Shown here piece by piece: positions 17,846-26,918 of a stretch of 64,000 nucleotides of DNA. The position numbers were made by a program, and so were the translations under genes. This stretch comes from [Synechococcus] sp. NIES-970 (GTDB lineage: Bacteria > Cyanobacteriota > Cyanobacteriia > Cyanobacteriales > MRBY01): the NCBI GenBank assembly GCA_002356215.1, contig AP017959.1:2682195-2746194 (forward strand), written 5' to 3'. Numbering within the stretch: the first letter of the stretch is position 1; the number at the start of each line of letters is the position of its first letter. The notes under the pieces were generated by a model. That model was not told where the DNA came from. It saw only the letters and a program-made list of their open reading frames with translations, and ran no database searches.

Positions 17846-18169
17846 TTAACGCCATTGTTTGTTTTCTAGATCGCGCACTTGGCGTTCGAGGCGATCGATG
17901 CGGCCCCGCAGTTCGTCCATCTCTGATTGGCGAGGAACACCTAGATCCCGCAAAATATTGCGCACCTGTCGCTCGAAGTAGGCTTCAGCATTGCCCTGTT
18001 CGAGTTTAAGTTGGCTCATCATATCATCGAGCATTTCTTTTGCTTGCTCTGGGTTAATGGTGCCTTCTTTGACCCATTGATCGCTCACTTCTTTGACCTT
18101 TTCCGCCACAATCGAAGTAGTGCCGATACCGATCATGAGCATTTGCTGTAGCCAATTATTGTTATCCAT
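17846..18169 (-). CDS. Phasin-like / PhaF-type small helical protein
   Basis: A 107-residue protein that starts with a hydrophobic stretch (WLQQMLMIGIGTTSIVAEKV), continues as one long amphipathic helix (WVKEGTINPEQAKEMLDDMM) and ends with a coiled-coil leucine zipper (LRGRIDRLERQVRDLENK). This is the layout of phasin-like proteins, which in other bacteria coat polyhydroxyalkanoate granules. Whether this organism makes such granules is not shown here; no pha gene is nearby. It is divergent from hisB. Confidence 0.65.
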   Translation of the reverse strand: MDNNNWLQQMLMIGIGTTSIVAEKVKEVSDQWVKEGTINPEQAKEMLDDMMSQLKLEQGNAEAYFERQVRNILRDLGVPRQSEMDELRGRIDRLERQVRDLENKQWR

Positions 18170-18261
18170 GCTGTGATTGTTCCAGACTGCGTGAGGTTTC
18201 CCGAAAATGGCCTTGGCCTTAGGTTAGAATAGCTTAACGAATTTGCACTATTTACATTTTA

Positions 18262-18873
18262 ATGATGCCTGCTGTTTCTGAGTCCCAACGTATTGCCACT
18301 GTTACCCGGGTGACAGGTGAAACGAATGTAAAGGTTATGGTGAATTTAGACGGGACAGGGCAGTGTGCGGTCACTACAGGGGTGCCATTCCTCGATCATA
18401 TGTTGCACCAGCTTTGTTCTCACGGGTTGTTAGATCTCGATATCCAGGCCCAAGGGGATTATGAAATTGATGATCACCACACCAATGAGGATGTGGGCAT
18501 TACCCTGGGGATGGCGATCGCCAAAGCGATTGGCGATCGCAAAGGGATTCAGCGGTTTGGTCATTTTGTGGCGCCCCTCGATGAAGCCTTGGTACAAGTG
18601 GCCCTCGATTTTTCCGGGCGGCCCCACCTCAGCTATGGGTTAGAAATTCCCACGGAGCGGGTCGGCACCTACGACACCCAGTTAGTGCGAGAGTTTTTTG
18701 TGGCGATCGTTAACCATGCCCAGATGACAATCCACATCCGTCAACTGGATGGGATCAACTCCCACCACATCATCGAAGCGACGTTTAAAGCCTTTGCCCG
18801 GGCGGTACGCATGGCCCTAGAAATCGACCCCCGCCGTGCTGCCACTATCCCCAGTTCCAAAGGGGTTCTGTAG
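18262..18873 (+). CDS. hisB: Imidazoleglycerol-phosphate dehydratase
   Basis: HisB dehydrates imidazoleglycerol phosphate to imidazoleacetol phosphate in histidine synthesis. The 203-residue single-domain enzyme has the manganese-binding motifs [13 protein letters not shown] and [11 protein letters not shown] and the C-terminal repeat of the same site around [16 protein letters not shown]. There is no fused histidinol-phosphatase, as usual outside enterobacteria. It stands apart from hisH (at 23.3 kb), typical for scattered cyanobacterial his genes. Tandem ATG codons occur at 18262 and 18265. Confidence 0.96.
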   Translation: MMPAVSESQRIATVTRVTGETNVKVMVNLDGTGQCAVTTGVPFLDHMLHQLCSHGLLDLDIQAQGDYEIDDHHTNEDVGITLGMAIAKAIGDRKGIQRFGHFVAPLDEALVQVALDFSGRPHLSYGLEIPTERVGTYDTQLVREFFVAIVNHAQMTIHIRQLDGINSHHIIEATFKAFARAVRMALEIDPRRAATIPSSKGVL

Positions 18874-18987
18874 CATTCAGCAGGCCAAGGCTTAACCCAA
18901 AACGGTTTTGCACAGAGCAAGGCCCCGGCCAGGGATAGAATAGAAACGATTGATTTTTGTATATTCTTTTTTTATTTACCGAGTCCT

Positions 18988-20478
18988 ATGGCAGTTGCAG
19001 CACCCCGCAAAACCGAGTATGAAGCGATTATTGGCCTAGAAACCCACTGTCAGCTCAATACCGCTAGCAAAATCTTTTGTCAGTGTTCGACGAAGTTTGA
19101 AAGTGATCCCAACAGCAATGTCTGCCCGATCTGCCTAGGCTATCCAGGGGTTTTGCCGGTTCTCAATGAAAAAGTTTTAGAGTCGGCGGTGAAAATGGGT
19201 CTGGCCCTCAAAGCGAAAATTAGTCCCTACAGCAAGTTTGACCGGAAACAATATTTCTACCCGGATCTGCCGAAAAATTACCAAATTTCCCAGTTTGATC
19301 TGCCGATCGTTGAACATGGCCAACTGGAAATCGAAATTGCTGACAAACCCAGCGATACTCCTGTTAAAAAAGTGATTGGGGTAACCCGCCTCCATATGGA
19401 AGAAGACGCTGGCAAATTAGTCCATGCGGGGAGCGATCGCCTCGCCGGTTCCACCTACTCAAAAGTAGACTTTAACCGCACAGGCATTCCCCTACTGGAA
19501 ATCGTCTCGGAGCCAGATATCCGCTCCGGGAAAGAAGCCGCTGAATATGCCCAGGAATTGCGCCGCCTCGTTCGTTACCTAGGAGTTGGTGACGGCAATA
19601 TGCAAGAAGGCTCCCTCCGTTGTGATGTAAACATTTCGATCCGCCCCGTTGGTCAGGAAGAATTTGGCACCAAAGTAGAGATCAAAAACATGAACTCCTT
19701 TAGTGCGATCCAAAAGGCGATCGACTATGAAATTGAGCGGCAAACCAAAGCCGTCGAAGCAGGTGAACCGATTTACCAAGAAACTCGCCTCTGGGATGAG
19801 AGCAGCCAGCGCACTTTCAGTATGCGCAAAAAAGAAGGCTCCAGCGATTACCGTTATTTTCCAGAGCCGGATCTGCCTCCCATCGAAGTGACCCAAGCAC
19901 AATTAGAAAAATGGGCCGCCGAATTGCCCGAAACCCCCGCTCAAAAACGGGCCCGTTACGAAACAGAATATGGTCTTTCGGGCTATGACACCAGGGTGTT
20001 GACCGACGACCGGGATGTGGCGGAATATTTCGAAGCGGCCGTGGCAGCAGGAGCGGATCCCAAGCAGGTAACAAACTGGGTTACCCAAGATATTGCAGCC
20101 CATTTAAATAAAAATATTGGTCTTACCATTGGTGATCTACCGCTAACGGCGGTCCATTTAGCGGAGTTGGTGAACCTCATTAACGATGGCACCATCAGCG
20201 GCAAAATTGCCAAAGAGATCCTGCCAGAACTGCTGGAAAACGGGGGCTCACCGAAGGCGATCGTCGAAAGTCGTGGGTTAACCCAAATTTCTGATACCGG
20301 CGCCCTCGAAGCGATGATCGATGAGATCTTGGCGGCAAATCCCGACAAGGTGGAACAGTTCCGCGCCGGGAAGACAAAACTGCAGGGCTTTTTTATCGGT
20401 CAATTGATGAAGAAAACCAGTGGCCGGGCTGATCCGCAACTGCTGAATCAACTTTTAGCCCAAAAGCTCCAGGGGTAA
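18988..20478 (+). CDS. gatB: Asp-tRNA(Asn)/Glu-tRNA(Gln) amidotransferase subunit B
   Basis: GatB is the tRNA-binding, kinase-like subunit of GatCAB, which converts Glu-tRNA(Gln) to Gln-tRNA(Gln). The 496-residue sequence shows [14 protein letters not shown], a zinc-binding Cys set (CQCSTKF...CPICLGYPG), [26 protein letters not shown], and the C-terminal GatB/YqeY tail with [17 protein letters not shown]. gatA and gatC are not in the window. A terminator follows 40 bases after the stop. Confidence 0.97.
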   Translation: MAVAAPRKTEYEAIIGLETHCQLNTASKIFCQCSTKFESDPNSNVCPICLGYPGVLPVLNEKVLESAVKMGLALKAKISPYSKFDRKQYFYPDLPKNYQISQFDLPIVEHGQLEIEIADKPSDTPVKKVIGVTRLHMEEDAGKLVHAGSDRLAGSTYSKVDFNRTGIPLLEIVSEPDIRSGKEAAEYAQELRRLVRYLGVGDGNMQEGSLRCDVNISIRPVGQEEFGTKVEIKNMNSFSAIQKAIDYEIERQTKAVEAGEPIYQETRLWDESSQRTFSMRKKEGSSDYRYFPEPDLPPIEVTQAQLEKWAAELPETPAQKRARYETEYGLSGYDTRVLTDDRDVAEYFEAAVAAGADPKQVTNWVTQDIAAHLNKNIGLTIGDLPLTAVHLAELVNLINDGTISGKIAKEILPELLENGGSPKAIVESRGLTQISDTGALEAMIDEILAANPDKVEQFRAGKTKLQGFFIGQLMKKTSGRADPQLLNQLLAQKLQG

Positions 20479-20517
20479 CAGCCCACGATCTTCCCTCAAA
20501 AAGAAAAACATTCCCTT

Positions 20518-20544
20518 AAATCTCCCTTCAAAGGGAGATTTTTT
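20518..20544 (+). terminator. Rho-independent terminator after gatB
   Basis: AAATCTCCCTT pairs with AAGGGAGATTT across a two-base loop and is followed by a T-run. It lies between the convergent gatB and the small minus-strand gene. Confidence 0.85.
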
Positions 20545-20554
20545 GATTTGGAGG

Positions 20555-20860
20555 CTAATTAATGTCCGCTTCGGTGAGATATTGTTGCATCTGGGTAAGG
20601 GAAAGACCTGATTCAATAAAGACAGGATTAGCGGGATCGTAGGGACTCTGGAGGCGATCGATGCTTTGAATTGGTAGCGCTTCTGTCAGGATGGGGTTAT
20701 CAGGATTAAAATCGGTGGGACGCATCAGGGAACTAGAGAAGCCTTTAAAGATCAAAATCTGATCTTCAACTGCTTCCTGACCGAGGCTCAGTAAAAGCAC
20801 TTCTTGGGGATGTTGGAGAGTATAGGCTTCGAGTTGTTTGATTAGCTGTTGGGGGGCCAT
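20555..20860 (-). CDS. Small conserved protein of unknown function
   Basis: A 101-residue soluble protein: an N-terminal helix and strand (LIKQLEAYTLQHPQEVLLLSL), a strand pair (ILIFKGFSSSLMRPTDF), and a C-terminal helix (LSLTQMQQYL). Similar short proteins occur in cyanobacteria and plants, from memory; no activity is known to me. It is monocistronic, facing gatB across a terminator. Confidence 0.7.
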   Translation of the reverse strand: MAPQQLIKQLEAYTLQHPQEVLLLSLGQEAVEDQILIFKGFSSSLMRPTDFNPDNPILTEALPIQSIDRLQSPYDPANPVFIESGLSLTQMQQYLTEADIN

Positions 20861-20992
20861 GGCATCCTCTCTAGAAATGATGATCCATTTAGAATAAATG
20901 ACTTAATATTTAAGCATTCTTTACCCAAAGGCTGCTTTTCTTTGTTTACGAGGTTACAGTGGCTTTTATTGATCTCCGCCTGATGTTGTGCG

Positions 20993-22174
20993 ATGACCGA
21001 CGCTAATCTATCTCCTGAAATTCCGATTCGTAATTTTGATGCGGCAAAACAGACGGCGCTGTTTCAAACGTTAAAGAAGCCACAGTTTACAGGCTGTTTG
21101 ATTTTGACAGACCCGCGATCGCGGCAATGGTCTTTTTTTGTTTATTTCGGGCGGCTGATCTATGGAACAGGGGGAACCCATGGGGTACGGCGGTGGCGAC
21201 GGCATTTAACGGCCCAAATGCCCCATATTGCAGCGAATACACAGCTATTACAGCAGAGTCTCACCACCCTGAAACTGGGGGAAATTAAGCTGCACTGGGA
21301 ATATGATTTACTCCAGGCTTGGCATTTGCAGCAACGGATTACCCGAGAACAAATTCAAAAAATGATTGAGGCGATCGCCACGGAGATCTTTTTTGAAGTG
21401 AGCCAGAGTACGGAGATCACCTATCGGTTTCAGCCGATGGTCGAACATGAAGAACCATTAATTCTCATCGATCCGGCCCAGAGTATTCGCAAGGCTTGGC
21501 AACTGTTTGAGCAATGGAATACCCTGGCGATCGCCCACATTTCTCCCCAGGCAGCCCCAGTGATCGTCCAGCCCGACTTGCTTGAAGCGCGTTCTTCGGC
21601 CGCCAACTATCGTTTATTAACTAATCTAGTGACGGGGCGGCGGACGTTTTGGGATTTATCAATGCGCCTGAAACAAGATATTTCCCAGGTGGCTCGGCTG
21701 TTGATACCCTACATGAAATTGGGGTTTATTGATGTGCAGCTGCTCGATGACCTGCCAACTCCAGTGCCGATTGTGAGCCACCCTGTTCAACCAGCAGAAA
21801 CAAAAAATTCACCCCTGATCGCCTATCTAAGCCTTAACCCAGAGCAACATCAACAGCTTGGCCCCAGTTTTAAGCAGCATCATTACCGTTACCTGGCGAT
21901 CGCCGACTTACAGAAAGCATTACCGACCCTGTTAACCACAAAGCCAAATTTGATTCTTTTAGACCAAGATCTGGGGGATAGCACCAATGGACTGGAATTT
22001 TGCACCCAACTGAAAAAGCTTTCTTTATTTCGACAGACCCCGGTGTTAATCTTGGCTGAGAGTCATAGCTTTTTGGAGCGCGTAAAAGGCCGGCTCACAG
22101 GGGCCACGGATTTTGTGGTTAAAACCAACAATCCAGAGACACTTCTGAAAGCATTGCAAAAATATGTCCGTTAA
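20993..22174 (+). CDS. PATAN-domain response regulator (PatA-like)
   Basis: A 393-residue protein whose N-terminal 230 residues form a PATAN/DUF4388-like region (TALFQTLKKPQFTGCLILTD, WSFFVYFGRLIYGTGG) followed by a helical linker. The C-terminal 125 residues form a CheY-like receiver (LILLDQDLGD, FVVKTNN). PATAN-REC proteins of cyanobacteria act in phototaxis, heterocyst patterning and related signalling by interacting with other proteins. The receiver retains the central Asp and the Lys, but the acidic pair normally at the end of the first strand is replaced (YLAIADLQ). Phosphorylation may therefore be weak or lost. The gene is alone; no chemotaxis genes are adjacent. Confidence 0.8.
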   Translation: MTDANLSPEIPIRNFDAAKQTALFQTLKKPQFTGCLILTDPRSRQWSFFVYFGRLIYGTGGTHGVRRWRRHLTAQMPHIAANTQLLQQSLTTLKLGEIKLHWEYDLLQAWHLQQRITREQIQKMIEAIATEIFFEVSQSTEITYRFQPMVEHEEPLILIDPAQSIRKAWQLFEQWNTLAIAHISPQAAPVIVQPDLLEARSSAANYRLLTNLVTGRRTFWDLSMRLKQDISQVARLLIPYMKLGFIDVQLLDDLPTPVPIVSHPVQPAETKNSPLIAYLSLNPEQHQQLGPSFKQHHYRYLAIADLQKALPTLLTTKPNLILLDQDLGDSTNGLEFCTQLKKLSLFRQTPVLILAESHSFLERVKGRLTGATDFVVKTNNPETLLKALQKYVR

Positions 22175-22261
22175 GCGGCCCAGTTATGTGCAGAAAAAAT
22201 CTCCCCCAATCACCTTAGGGAAGAAATCGACAAATTATAAAATTATTTTGAGAATTGCAAT

Positions 22262-22675
22262 CTAAATGCCGCGTTTCACAGCGAGATTTGCTTTTTCAAA
22301 CTCACTGGTTAAGCGGGTCTTGAGTTTTTCGGGTAAGGGGCGACTACCAAAGGAGCTATAGTAACCAGCCAACGCATTTAGAGCCGTTTGCATCGTCGTA
22401 AAGGAGCGCAACCCGGATGTTTTTGGATCGCGGCGGTAGCGAGAAGTATATTCATTCATCTGGAGACGAGCGGCTTCTTGAACTTCAGTGCGATTGGGGG
22501 CATCAGCGGGCAGTTGGATTGCAGTGGTCAGATTTTCTACGACCAGCAGGGTATCATCGACATATTTTCCGGTCAGGCCACTGGCGCTAGTTCCACTACA
22601 GGCGGTTAAACCAGTAAAGCTCACCATGACGACTAAAGCGAAGGTCAGCAGGCGAGCTAAAAATTTCTTTAACAT
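22262..22675 (-). CDS. psb27: Photosystem II assembly lipoprotein Psb27
   Basis: Psb27 binds CP43 on the lumenal side of PSII intermediates during assembly and repair and is removed before the Mn cluster forms. The signal peptide ends in the lipobox LTAC with Cys 26 as the lipidated residue. The mature four-helix protein includes YVDDTLLVVENL, EVQEAARLQMNEYTSRYRR, SFTTMQTALNALAGYYSS and RPLPEKLKTRL, all typical. Length of 137 residues is normal. The gene is monocistronic in appearance. Confidence 0.95.
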   Translation of the reverse strand: MLKKFLARLLTFALVVMVSFTGLTACSGTSASGLTGKYVDDTLLVVENLTTAIQLPADAPNRTEVQEAARLQMNEYTSRYRRDPKTSGLRSFTTMQTALNALAGYYSSFGSRPLPEKLKTRLTSEFEKANLAVKRGI

Positions 22676-22767
22676 AGTTTTTCGGTATAGGAAGGCACGT
22701 TAAAAGTTAGCTTTTATCCTACCGCGAAAACTTCCTCCTTGCCTGTTCATCGCATTGTCTAGCGCGG

Positions 22768-23229
22768 TTACAGCGGCATCAGCATGGAGGCATCTACCAG
22801 CACCGATGCTTGGTCAGTAACTTGGAGATTGGCCCCTAGCTTTCCCTGGGGATCGAGGCGTTGCTCAAAAAAAGTCTGGCAGTGGTTGTGCTCGTCTGCC
22901 AAGATTACTTTTGCCGTGTGACCCCGCTCTAAAACATCAGTGCGATCGCGCAATTCATAGGCTGCCACAATCAGGCGATCGCCTGGGGTACAGAGATGGG
23001 CCGCCGCACCATTGAGGCAGACCACACCACTGTCCCGCGCACCGGGGAGCACATAGGTAGTCAAGCGGTTGCCATTTTCCAGATTCCAGATATTCACTTC
23101 CTCTAGGGGCAAAATGCCGACCTTTTCGATCAGAGCCTGGTCAATGGTGATGCTCCCTACATAATCCAGCTCTGCCTGGGTCACCCGCACATGGTGGAGT
23201 TTTGCATGCATCAGTTTAATTTGCGCCAT
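22768..23229 (-). CDS. panD: Aspartate 1-decarboxylase
   Basis: PanD makes beta-alanine from aspartate for pantothenate and coenzyme A synthesis. It is made as a proenzyme that cleaves itself before a Ser, which becomes the pyruvoyl group: here VGSITID with cleavage between Gly 25 and Ser 26. Other conserved blocks are [26 protein letters not shown] and [10 protein letters not shown]. The product is about 153 residues, longer at the C-terminus than the 126-residue enterobacterial enzyme. I chose ATG 23229 rather than the TTG six bases upstream. Confidence 0.95.
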   Translation of the reverse strand: MAQIKLMHAKLHHVRVTQAELDYVGSITIDQALIEKVGILPLEEVNIWNLENGNRLTTYVLPGARDSGVVCLNGAAAHLCTPGDRLIVAAYELRDRTDVLERGHTAKVILADEHNHCQTFFEQRLDPQGKLGANLQVTDQASVLVDASMLMPL

Positions 23230-23333
23230 GGTCAACCAGAAAAGTAAAGGTGGAGAAAGTTGAAAAATGATGTCTGTTGAGATTGGGAAAACATCCCCCT
23301 AAATCCCCTTTGGGAAGGGAGAGCGAAGACATT

Positions 23334-23960
23334 TTATTGTTGTTGCACCCAGTGGACAAAATTTTTGAGGATTTTGAGGCCGAGGGTCGAAGATTTTTCG
23401 GGGTGGAATTGCATCGCCACAAGATTATCCTTGGCGATCGCCGCTGTGACCGTTTGGCTGCCGTGGGTGACCGTGGCGGCATTCACCCGGGCATCCGTCG
23501 GGGCCACATAGAACGAATGAACAAAGTAAACATAGGGATTTTCTGGGAGGCCCTGCCAAATGGGGTGGTCTGGCTGGGTCAACTGTAATGGATTCCAGCC
23601 CATGTGGGGAATGGTGATCCCAGGTTCTGGCTGAAAACGTTTGACTCGGCCAGGAATTGCCCCTAGGCCTTTTTCTTGGCCTTCGGCAGAACTTTCAAAC
23701 AAAATTTGCATCCCCAAACAAATGCCGAGAAACGGTTTACCGCTGGCGATCGCCTGATGGAGTGGTGCTTCTAAGTGGCGATCGCGCAGATGGCGCATTG
23801 CAGGGTCAAAGGCCCCCACACCGGGCAGCAAAACCGCATCGGCCCCAAGAATTTCTTCGGTTTGATTGGTAACCATCGGGACGGCCCCGGCTTTTTCTAG
23901 GGCTTTACAGGCGGAGTGGAGATTCCCCATGTCATAATCAACGACCGCAATTTTTACCAT
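23334..23960 (-). CDS. hisH: Imidazole glycerol phosphate synthase, glutaminase subunit
   Basis: HisH is a class I glutamine amidotransferase that releases ammonia and channels it to HisF in histidine synthesis. The catalytic triad is Cys in GICLGMQ and the His and Glu of QFHPEKS; the oxyanion segment PGVGAFDPAM is also present. The 208-residue length is normal. ATG 23960 is chosen over an upstream TTG. hisF is not in the window. panD lies downstream on the same strand after a gap of about 100 bases with an imperfect hairpin. Confidence 0.95.
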   Translation of the reverse strand: MVKIAVVDYDMGNLHSACKALEKAGAVPMVTNQTEEILGADAVLLPGVGAFDPAMRHLRDRHLEAPLHQAIASGKPFLGICLGMQILFESSAEGQEKGLGAIPGRVKRFQPEPGITIPHMGWNPLQLTQPDHPIWQGLPENPYVYFVHSFYVAPTDARVNAATVTHGSQTVTAAIAKDNLVAMQFHPEKSSTLGLKILKNFVHWVQQQ

Positions 23961-24046
23961 CTTCAATCGCCCGTAAGTTCACAGAAAGCTATAACATACA
24001 CCACAAAAGGTCCTTGATCCTAACCATTCTTCGGGAAATATTCGCC

Positions 24047-24616
24047 TCAATTCTCTGGTGCTTCAAGACGCCATTCGGACAATGGCCGCATGACTCCATT
24101 ACGAAAATCTAGGGGCAAAACAAGCACTGTTTCTTGCGCATCTAAACGGCCATAAATTTTGGTGCGGTCAAAATTCTCTGTCCCCAAGGTCAATTGGGTC
24201 TGCTGTCCGCCTTGGGTTTGGGCCGTAATTGTAGCGTAGGGTGGGGCTAAACCGTAATCCCCTAAAGTCGTGGCCTCGCTCAAAAAAGCCTCGTAGGGTT
24301 GGGGCTCTGTCAAAAGATTCAGTAAAAAGGCGATCGCCCCTCGATTGGCCACCACTTCAACTGGTTCGACCAACCACCACTGGGCGATCGGTGCAAAACG
24401 TTGCTCAAAAATAAGCGTTTCACCGTTCACATTGAGGGTGATGGCTTGAATTTCTGTGGTAGCAAAAGGGAATAAGGGCGCTGCGATCGCGGCGGTGGAT
24501 GCTGCTTCTTGCCTTAAATGCTGCCGTTGGGCCACAATCCAGACTCCACTGGCTAGGGTCAAGGCGATCGCTAAGTAAATTACCGTACTCCGTCGTAACA
24601 TTGCTGATTTTGGCAC
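24047..24616 (-). CDS. DUF4340-like membrane-anchored protein
   Basis: A 189-residue protein with one N-terminal membrane segment (STVIYLAIALTLASGVWIV, residues about 10-29) and a periplasmic beta-rich region (ALTLNV-type strands: IQAITLNVNGETLIFEQRF, WWLVEPVE, DYGLAPPYATITA, KIYGRLDAQETVLVLP). The LxPPxATIT pattern and the closing LPLDFRNGVM are typical of DUF4340. The GTG at 24616 directly follows the aroQ stop, so translation is probably coupled; an ATG at 24601 is the alternative. Function is unknown; an association with gliding-type ABC systems in other bacteria is not evident here. Confidence 0.7.
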   Translation of the reverse strand: MPKSAMLRRSTVIYLAIALTLASGVWIVAQRQHLRQEAASTAAIAAPLFPFATTEIQAITLNVNGETLIFEQRFAPIAQWWLVEPVEVVANRGAIAFLLNLLTEPQPYEAFLSEATTLGDYGLAPPYATITAQTQGGQQTQLTLGTENFDRTKIYGRLDAQETVLVLPLDFRNGVMRPLSEWRLEAPEN

Positions 24617-24618
24617 TT

Positions 24619-25062
24619 TTAAGCGCGGAGATATTGCACCAAGGCCCGTAGCCCCAAACGATAACTTTCAGCCCCAAAGCCACAGATTTGACCGATGGCG
24701 ATTGGTGCAATGTACGAATGGTGCCGAAACGCTTCCCGTTGATGAATATTACTCAGGTGAACCTCTACCACTGGCAAACTAACGGCAGCAAAGGCATCTC
24801 GCAGGGCAACACTGGTGTGGGTATAGGCGGCAGGATTGATGAGAATGCCAGAAAAGTTTTCCCTTGCGGCTTGAATCTTGTCAATCAGAATCCCCTCATG
24901 GTTGGACTGGAAACAATGTAAAGAGACATCCAGGGTGGCTGCATCGGCTTCAAGCAACGCGTTAATGTCTTGGAGAGTCGTGGAACCATAAATCTCGGGT
25001 TCACGTAGACCCAACAGGTTCAAGTTCGGCCCATGCAGCACTAGAACTTTTAAGCTAGACAA
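24619..25062 (-). CDS. aroQ: 3-dehydroquinate dehydratase, type II
   Basis: AroQ dehydrates 3-dehydroquinate to 3-dehydroshikimate. The 147-residue sequence has the type II signature [18 protein letters not shown] with the catalytic Tyr, [27 protein letters not shown] and the base His in [18 protein letters not shown]. The start is a TTG at 25062: a stop codon lies three codons upstream in frame, so no earlier start is possible, and the next alternative (a GTG at codon 8) would leave almost nothing before the signature. Confidence 0.95.
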   Translation of the reverse strand: MSSLKVLVLHGPNLNLLGLREPEIYGSTTLQDINALLEADAATLDVSLHCFQSNHEGILIDKIQAARENFSGILINPAAYTHTSVALRDAFAAVSLPVVEVHLSNIHQREAFRHHSYIAPIAIGQICGFGAESYRLGLRALVQYLRA

Positions 25063-25123
25063 CGGCGTTTAACCTAACACAAGTTTAAGTAAAAGGAGAT
25101 CTAAAATCCCGGAAGAAAAAATT

Positions 25124-25264
25124 TTAGTAGCGACGACGCTGACGATCATGGACAGGGATCGGAATGAGCTCGGGTTCAGGCTCGGCGGCAGGCCCGAGGA
25201 GAGTCTCAATGACTTTACCCGCCCATTCTCTGAGTTTTTCCAGTACTTTTTCGATATAGCCCAT
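25124..25264 (-). CDS. 46-residue protein, amphipathic helix plus Pro/Glu tail
   Basis: A short gene starting at ATG 25264 behind an AGGAGTC-type ribosome binding site about 8 bases upstream, ending with TAA at 25124. It codes for an N-terminal amphipathic helix (GYIEKVLEKLREWAGKVIE), then a Pro/Glu-rich stretch (PAAEPEPELIPIPV) and a basic end (DRQRRRY). The same pattern of helix, EPEPE and IPIPV occurs in small cyanobacterial proteins I recall, so it is likely real and conserved. Function is unknown; a peripheral membrane role is possible from the helix. It stands between aroQ and cinA on the same strand. Confidence 0.7.
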   Translation of the reverse strand: MGYIEKVLEKLREWAGKVIETLLGPAAEPEPELIPIPVHDRQRRRY

Positions 25265-25453
25265 CAAAAAGACGACTCCTGTAAACTCGACATGCCACGA
25301 TCCAATGTACCTATGATAAATCTCGGGGTTTTTGAGAACGTGGTTTTTGTAGATATATTAAGAATAACACAGGCTTTTGGGTCGGCGATCGCCCCATGGC
25401 AGTTCTTTTTTAGGATTATCCCTGAGAAACACCTGTCTTTTCGTAACAAAACT

Positions 25454-26713
25454 TTAAATTTTCCCGTTCATTAACCATCGTCGGAGACCATCCAAGGCAT
25501 CACAGGCACTGAGATAACGGATGAAATCGCGGTCGCGGTCAGTACCGTAGCGGTGGGTGTGGCTATAGACTTGGTTGTCGGGAGCAGCCCAAGCAAGGCA
25601 AACTAGGCCCACGGGTTTAGCGGAGTCGTCACTCCTGGGGCCAGCAATGCCTGTGACGCCCACTCCCCAATCAGTGTTTAGCCTAGTTTTCACGCCCAAA
25701 GCCATTTGTTCGGCAACCTTTTCACTAACGGCCCCTTGTGCTTGTAAATCTTGGGGATTGACGCCTAGAACGTTGGTTTTTACGACGTTAGCATAGGCAG
25801 TGATGCCGCCGATAAAGTAATCAGAACTGCCGGAAACAGTGGTAATGAGTGCCCCTAGCCCTCCCCCTGTACAGGATTCTGCAACACTGAGGGTCTGCTG
25901 CTTTTTTCGGAGTAAATCACCCACCACCTGGGCAAGGGTTGTTTGGTCAGAGCCGAAATAATCCAGCCCCGCGATCGCCTTAATTTCGGCCACCACCGGC
26001 TCAATTAATCTTTTTGCTTCGGTAATGGAATTGGCTCGGGCCGCCACCCGTAATTTCACTTCCCCCTTGGAGGCATAGGGGGCGACAGTGGGATTGCTTC
26101 GGTTAAATAAATGGTTAACTTTAGCTGCTAGGGTAGATTCGCCAATGCCCCAAAAGCGCATCATTTCGCTATGGATGATCGTCTGACCATAGCCCTGGGC
26201 TTGGAGGTAGGGGACAGCGGTATCTTGCCACATCCGCTTCATTTCGCTGGGAACCCCGGGAAAGGTCAAAATCGTCAAATTTTCGACTGGCTGCCAAATC
26301 ATCCCGGGAGCTGTGCCAGTGGGATTGGGCAAAATCATCGCCCCTTCGGGTAAAAGAGCTTGTTTGCGATTGTTGGCGGTCATGGCACGGCCCCGGTTCG
26401 CAAATTTTGTGGTGATGTCGGCGATAATTTCTGGCCGTTCCACCAAGGGCATGTGGAAGTAACTGGCGATCGCCTCGGTGGTGAGGTCGTCCGGTGTGGG
26501 GCCGAGCCCCCCGGTGAAGACAAGAATTTCGCTACCCCGTTGTCGCGCTACATCGAGAAGAGAATGGATCCGGGCGATGTTATCCCCCACCACGGACTGG
26601 AAATAATGGGCAATGCCGAGTTTTGCAAGTTCTTGGGCGAGGTACTGGCTATTGCTGTTAACAATATCCCCCAAAAGGATTTCGGTGCCGACACAAATGA
26701 TTTCCGCCGCCAT
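25454..26713 (-). CDS. cinA: CinA family protein (NMN deamidase / ADP-ribose pyrophosphatase type)
   Basis: A 419-residue CinA protein with an N-terminal MoCF/COG1058 domain (ICVGTEILLGDIVNSNSQYLA, VFTGGLGPTPDDLT, PNPTGTAPGM, FPGVPSEM) and a C-terminal CinA domain (SVAESCTGGGLGALITTVSGSSDYF, VGVTGIAGPRSD). CinA deamidates nicotinamide mononucleotide in pyridine nucleotide recycling, and in some cyanobacteria is linked to competence and clock-gated transformation. It follows a tRNA gene on the same strand and is apparently monocistronic. Confidence 0.93.
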   Translation of the reverse strand: MAAEIICVGTEILLGDIVNSNSQYLAQELAKLGIAHYFQSVVGDNIARIHSLLDVARQRGSEILVFTGGLGPTPDDLTTEAIASYFHMPLVERPEIIADITTKFANRGRAMTANNRKQALLPEGAMILPNPTGTAPGMIWQPVENLTILTFPGVPSEMKRMWQDTAVPYLQAQGYGQTIIHSEMMRFWGIGESTLAAKVNHLFNRSNPTVAPYASKGEVKLRVAARANSITEAKRLIEPVVAEIKAIAGLDYFGSDQTTLAQVVGDLLRKKQQTLSVAESCTGGGLGALITTVSGSSDYFIGGITAYANVVKTNVLGVNPQDLQAQGAVSEKVAEQMALGVKTRLNTDWGVGVTGIAGPRSDDSAKPVGLVCLAWAAPDNQVYSHTHRYGTDRDRDFIRYLSACDALDGLRRWLMNGKI

Positions 26714-26778
26714 AGTACTCCTTGCTAAAAAGGCGATCGCCTTCCCCTACAGATTAGATATTTTTGGTCCTTAAAAAA

Positions 26779-26851
26779 AGCCCACAACAGGACTTGAACC
26801 TGCGACCGGCTGATTACAAATCAGCTGCTCTACCAACTGAGCTACGTGGGC
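26779..26851 (-). tRNA. tRNA-Thr (anticodon UGU)
   Basis: A 73-base cloverleaf on the minus strand. Acceptor arms GCCCACG and TGTGGGC pair with one mismatch or G-U; the D arm is GCTCAGTTGGTAGAGC; the anticodon stem is CTGAT / ATCAG around the loop TTTGTAA, giving anticodon TGT (threonine, ACA codons); the T arm is around GGTTCAAGTCC. The CCA end is not encoded. It lies between rre1-like and cinA genes. Confidence 0.95.
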
Positions 26852-26918
26852 ATTGGTGATTAAACCGTATATGAGTATAGCAAGAGCAGCCCTGGGATTG
26901 TCAAGTATTTTGTTGGCG

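Noticed and set aside
23294-23320. Interspersed CCCCCTAAATCCCC-type palindrome between hisH and panD
   Set aside because: Resembles common cyanobacterial dispersed repeats, but the single, imperfect copy is too weak to call as a repeat or terminator.
25148-25474. 108-codon plus-strand open frame between aroQ and cinA
   Set aside because: It lies antisense across the better supported 46-residue gene, and its product lacks recognisable sequence and a ribosome binding site.
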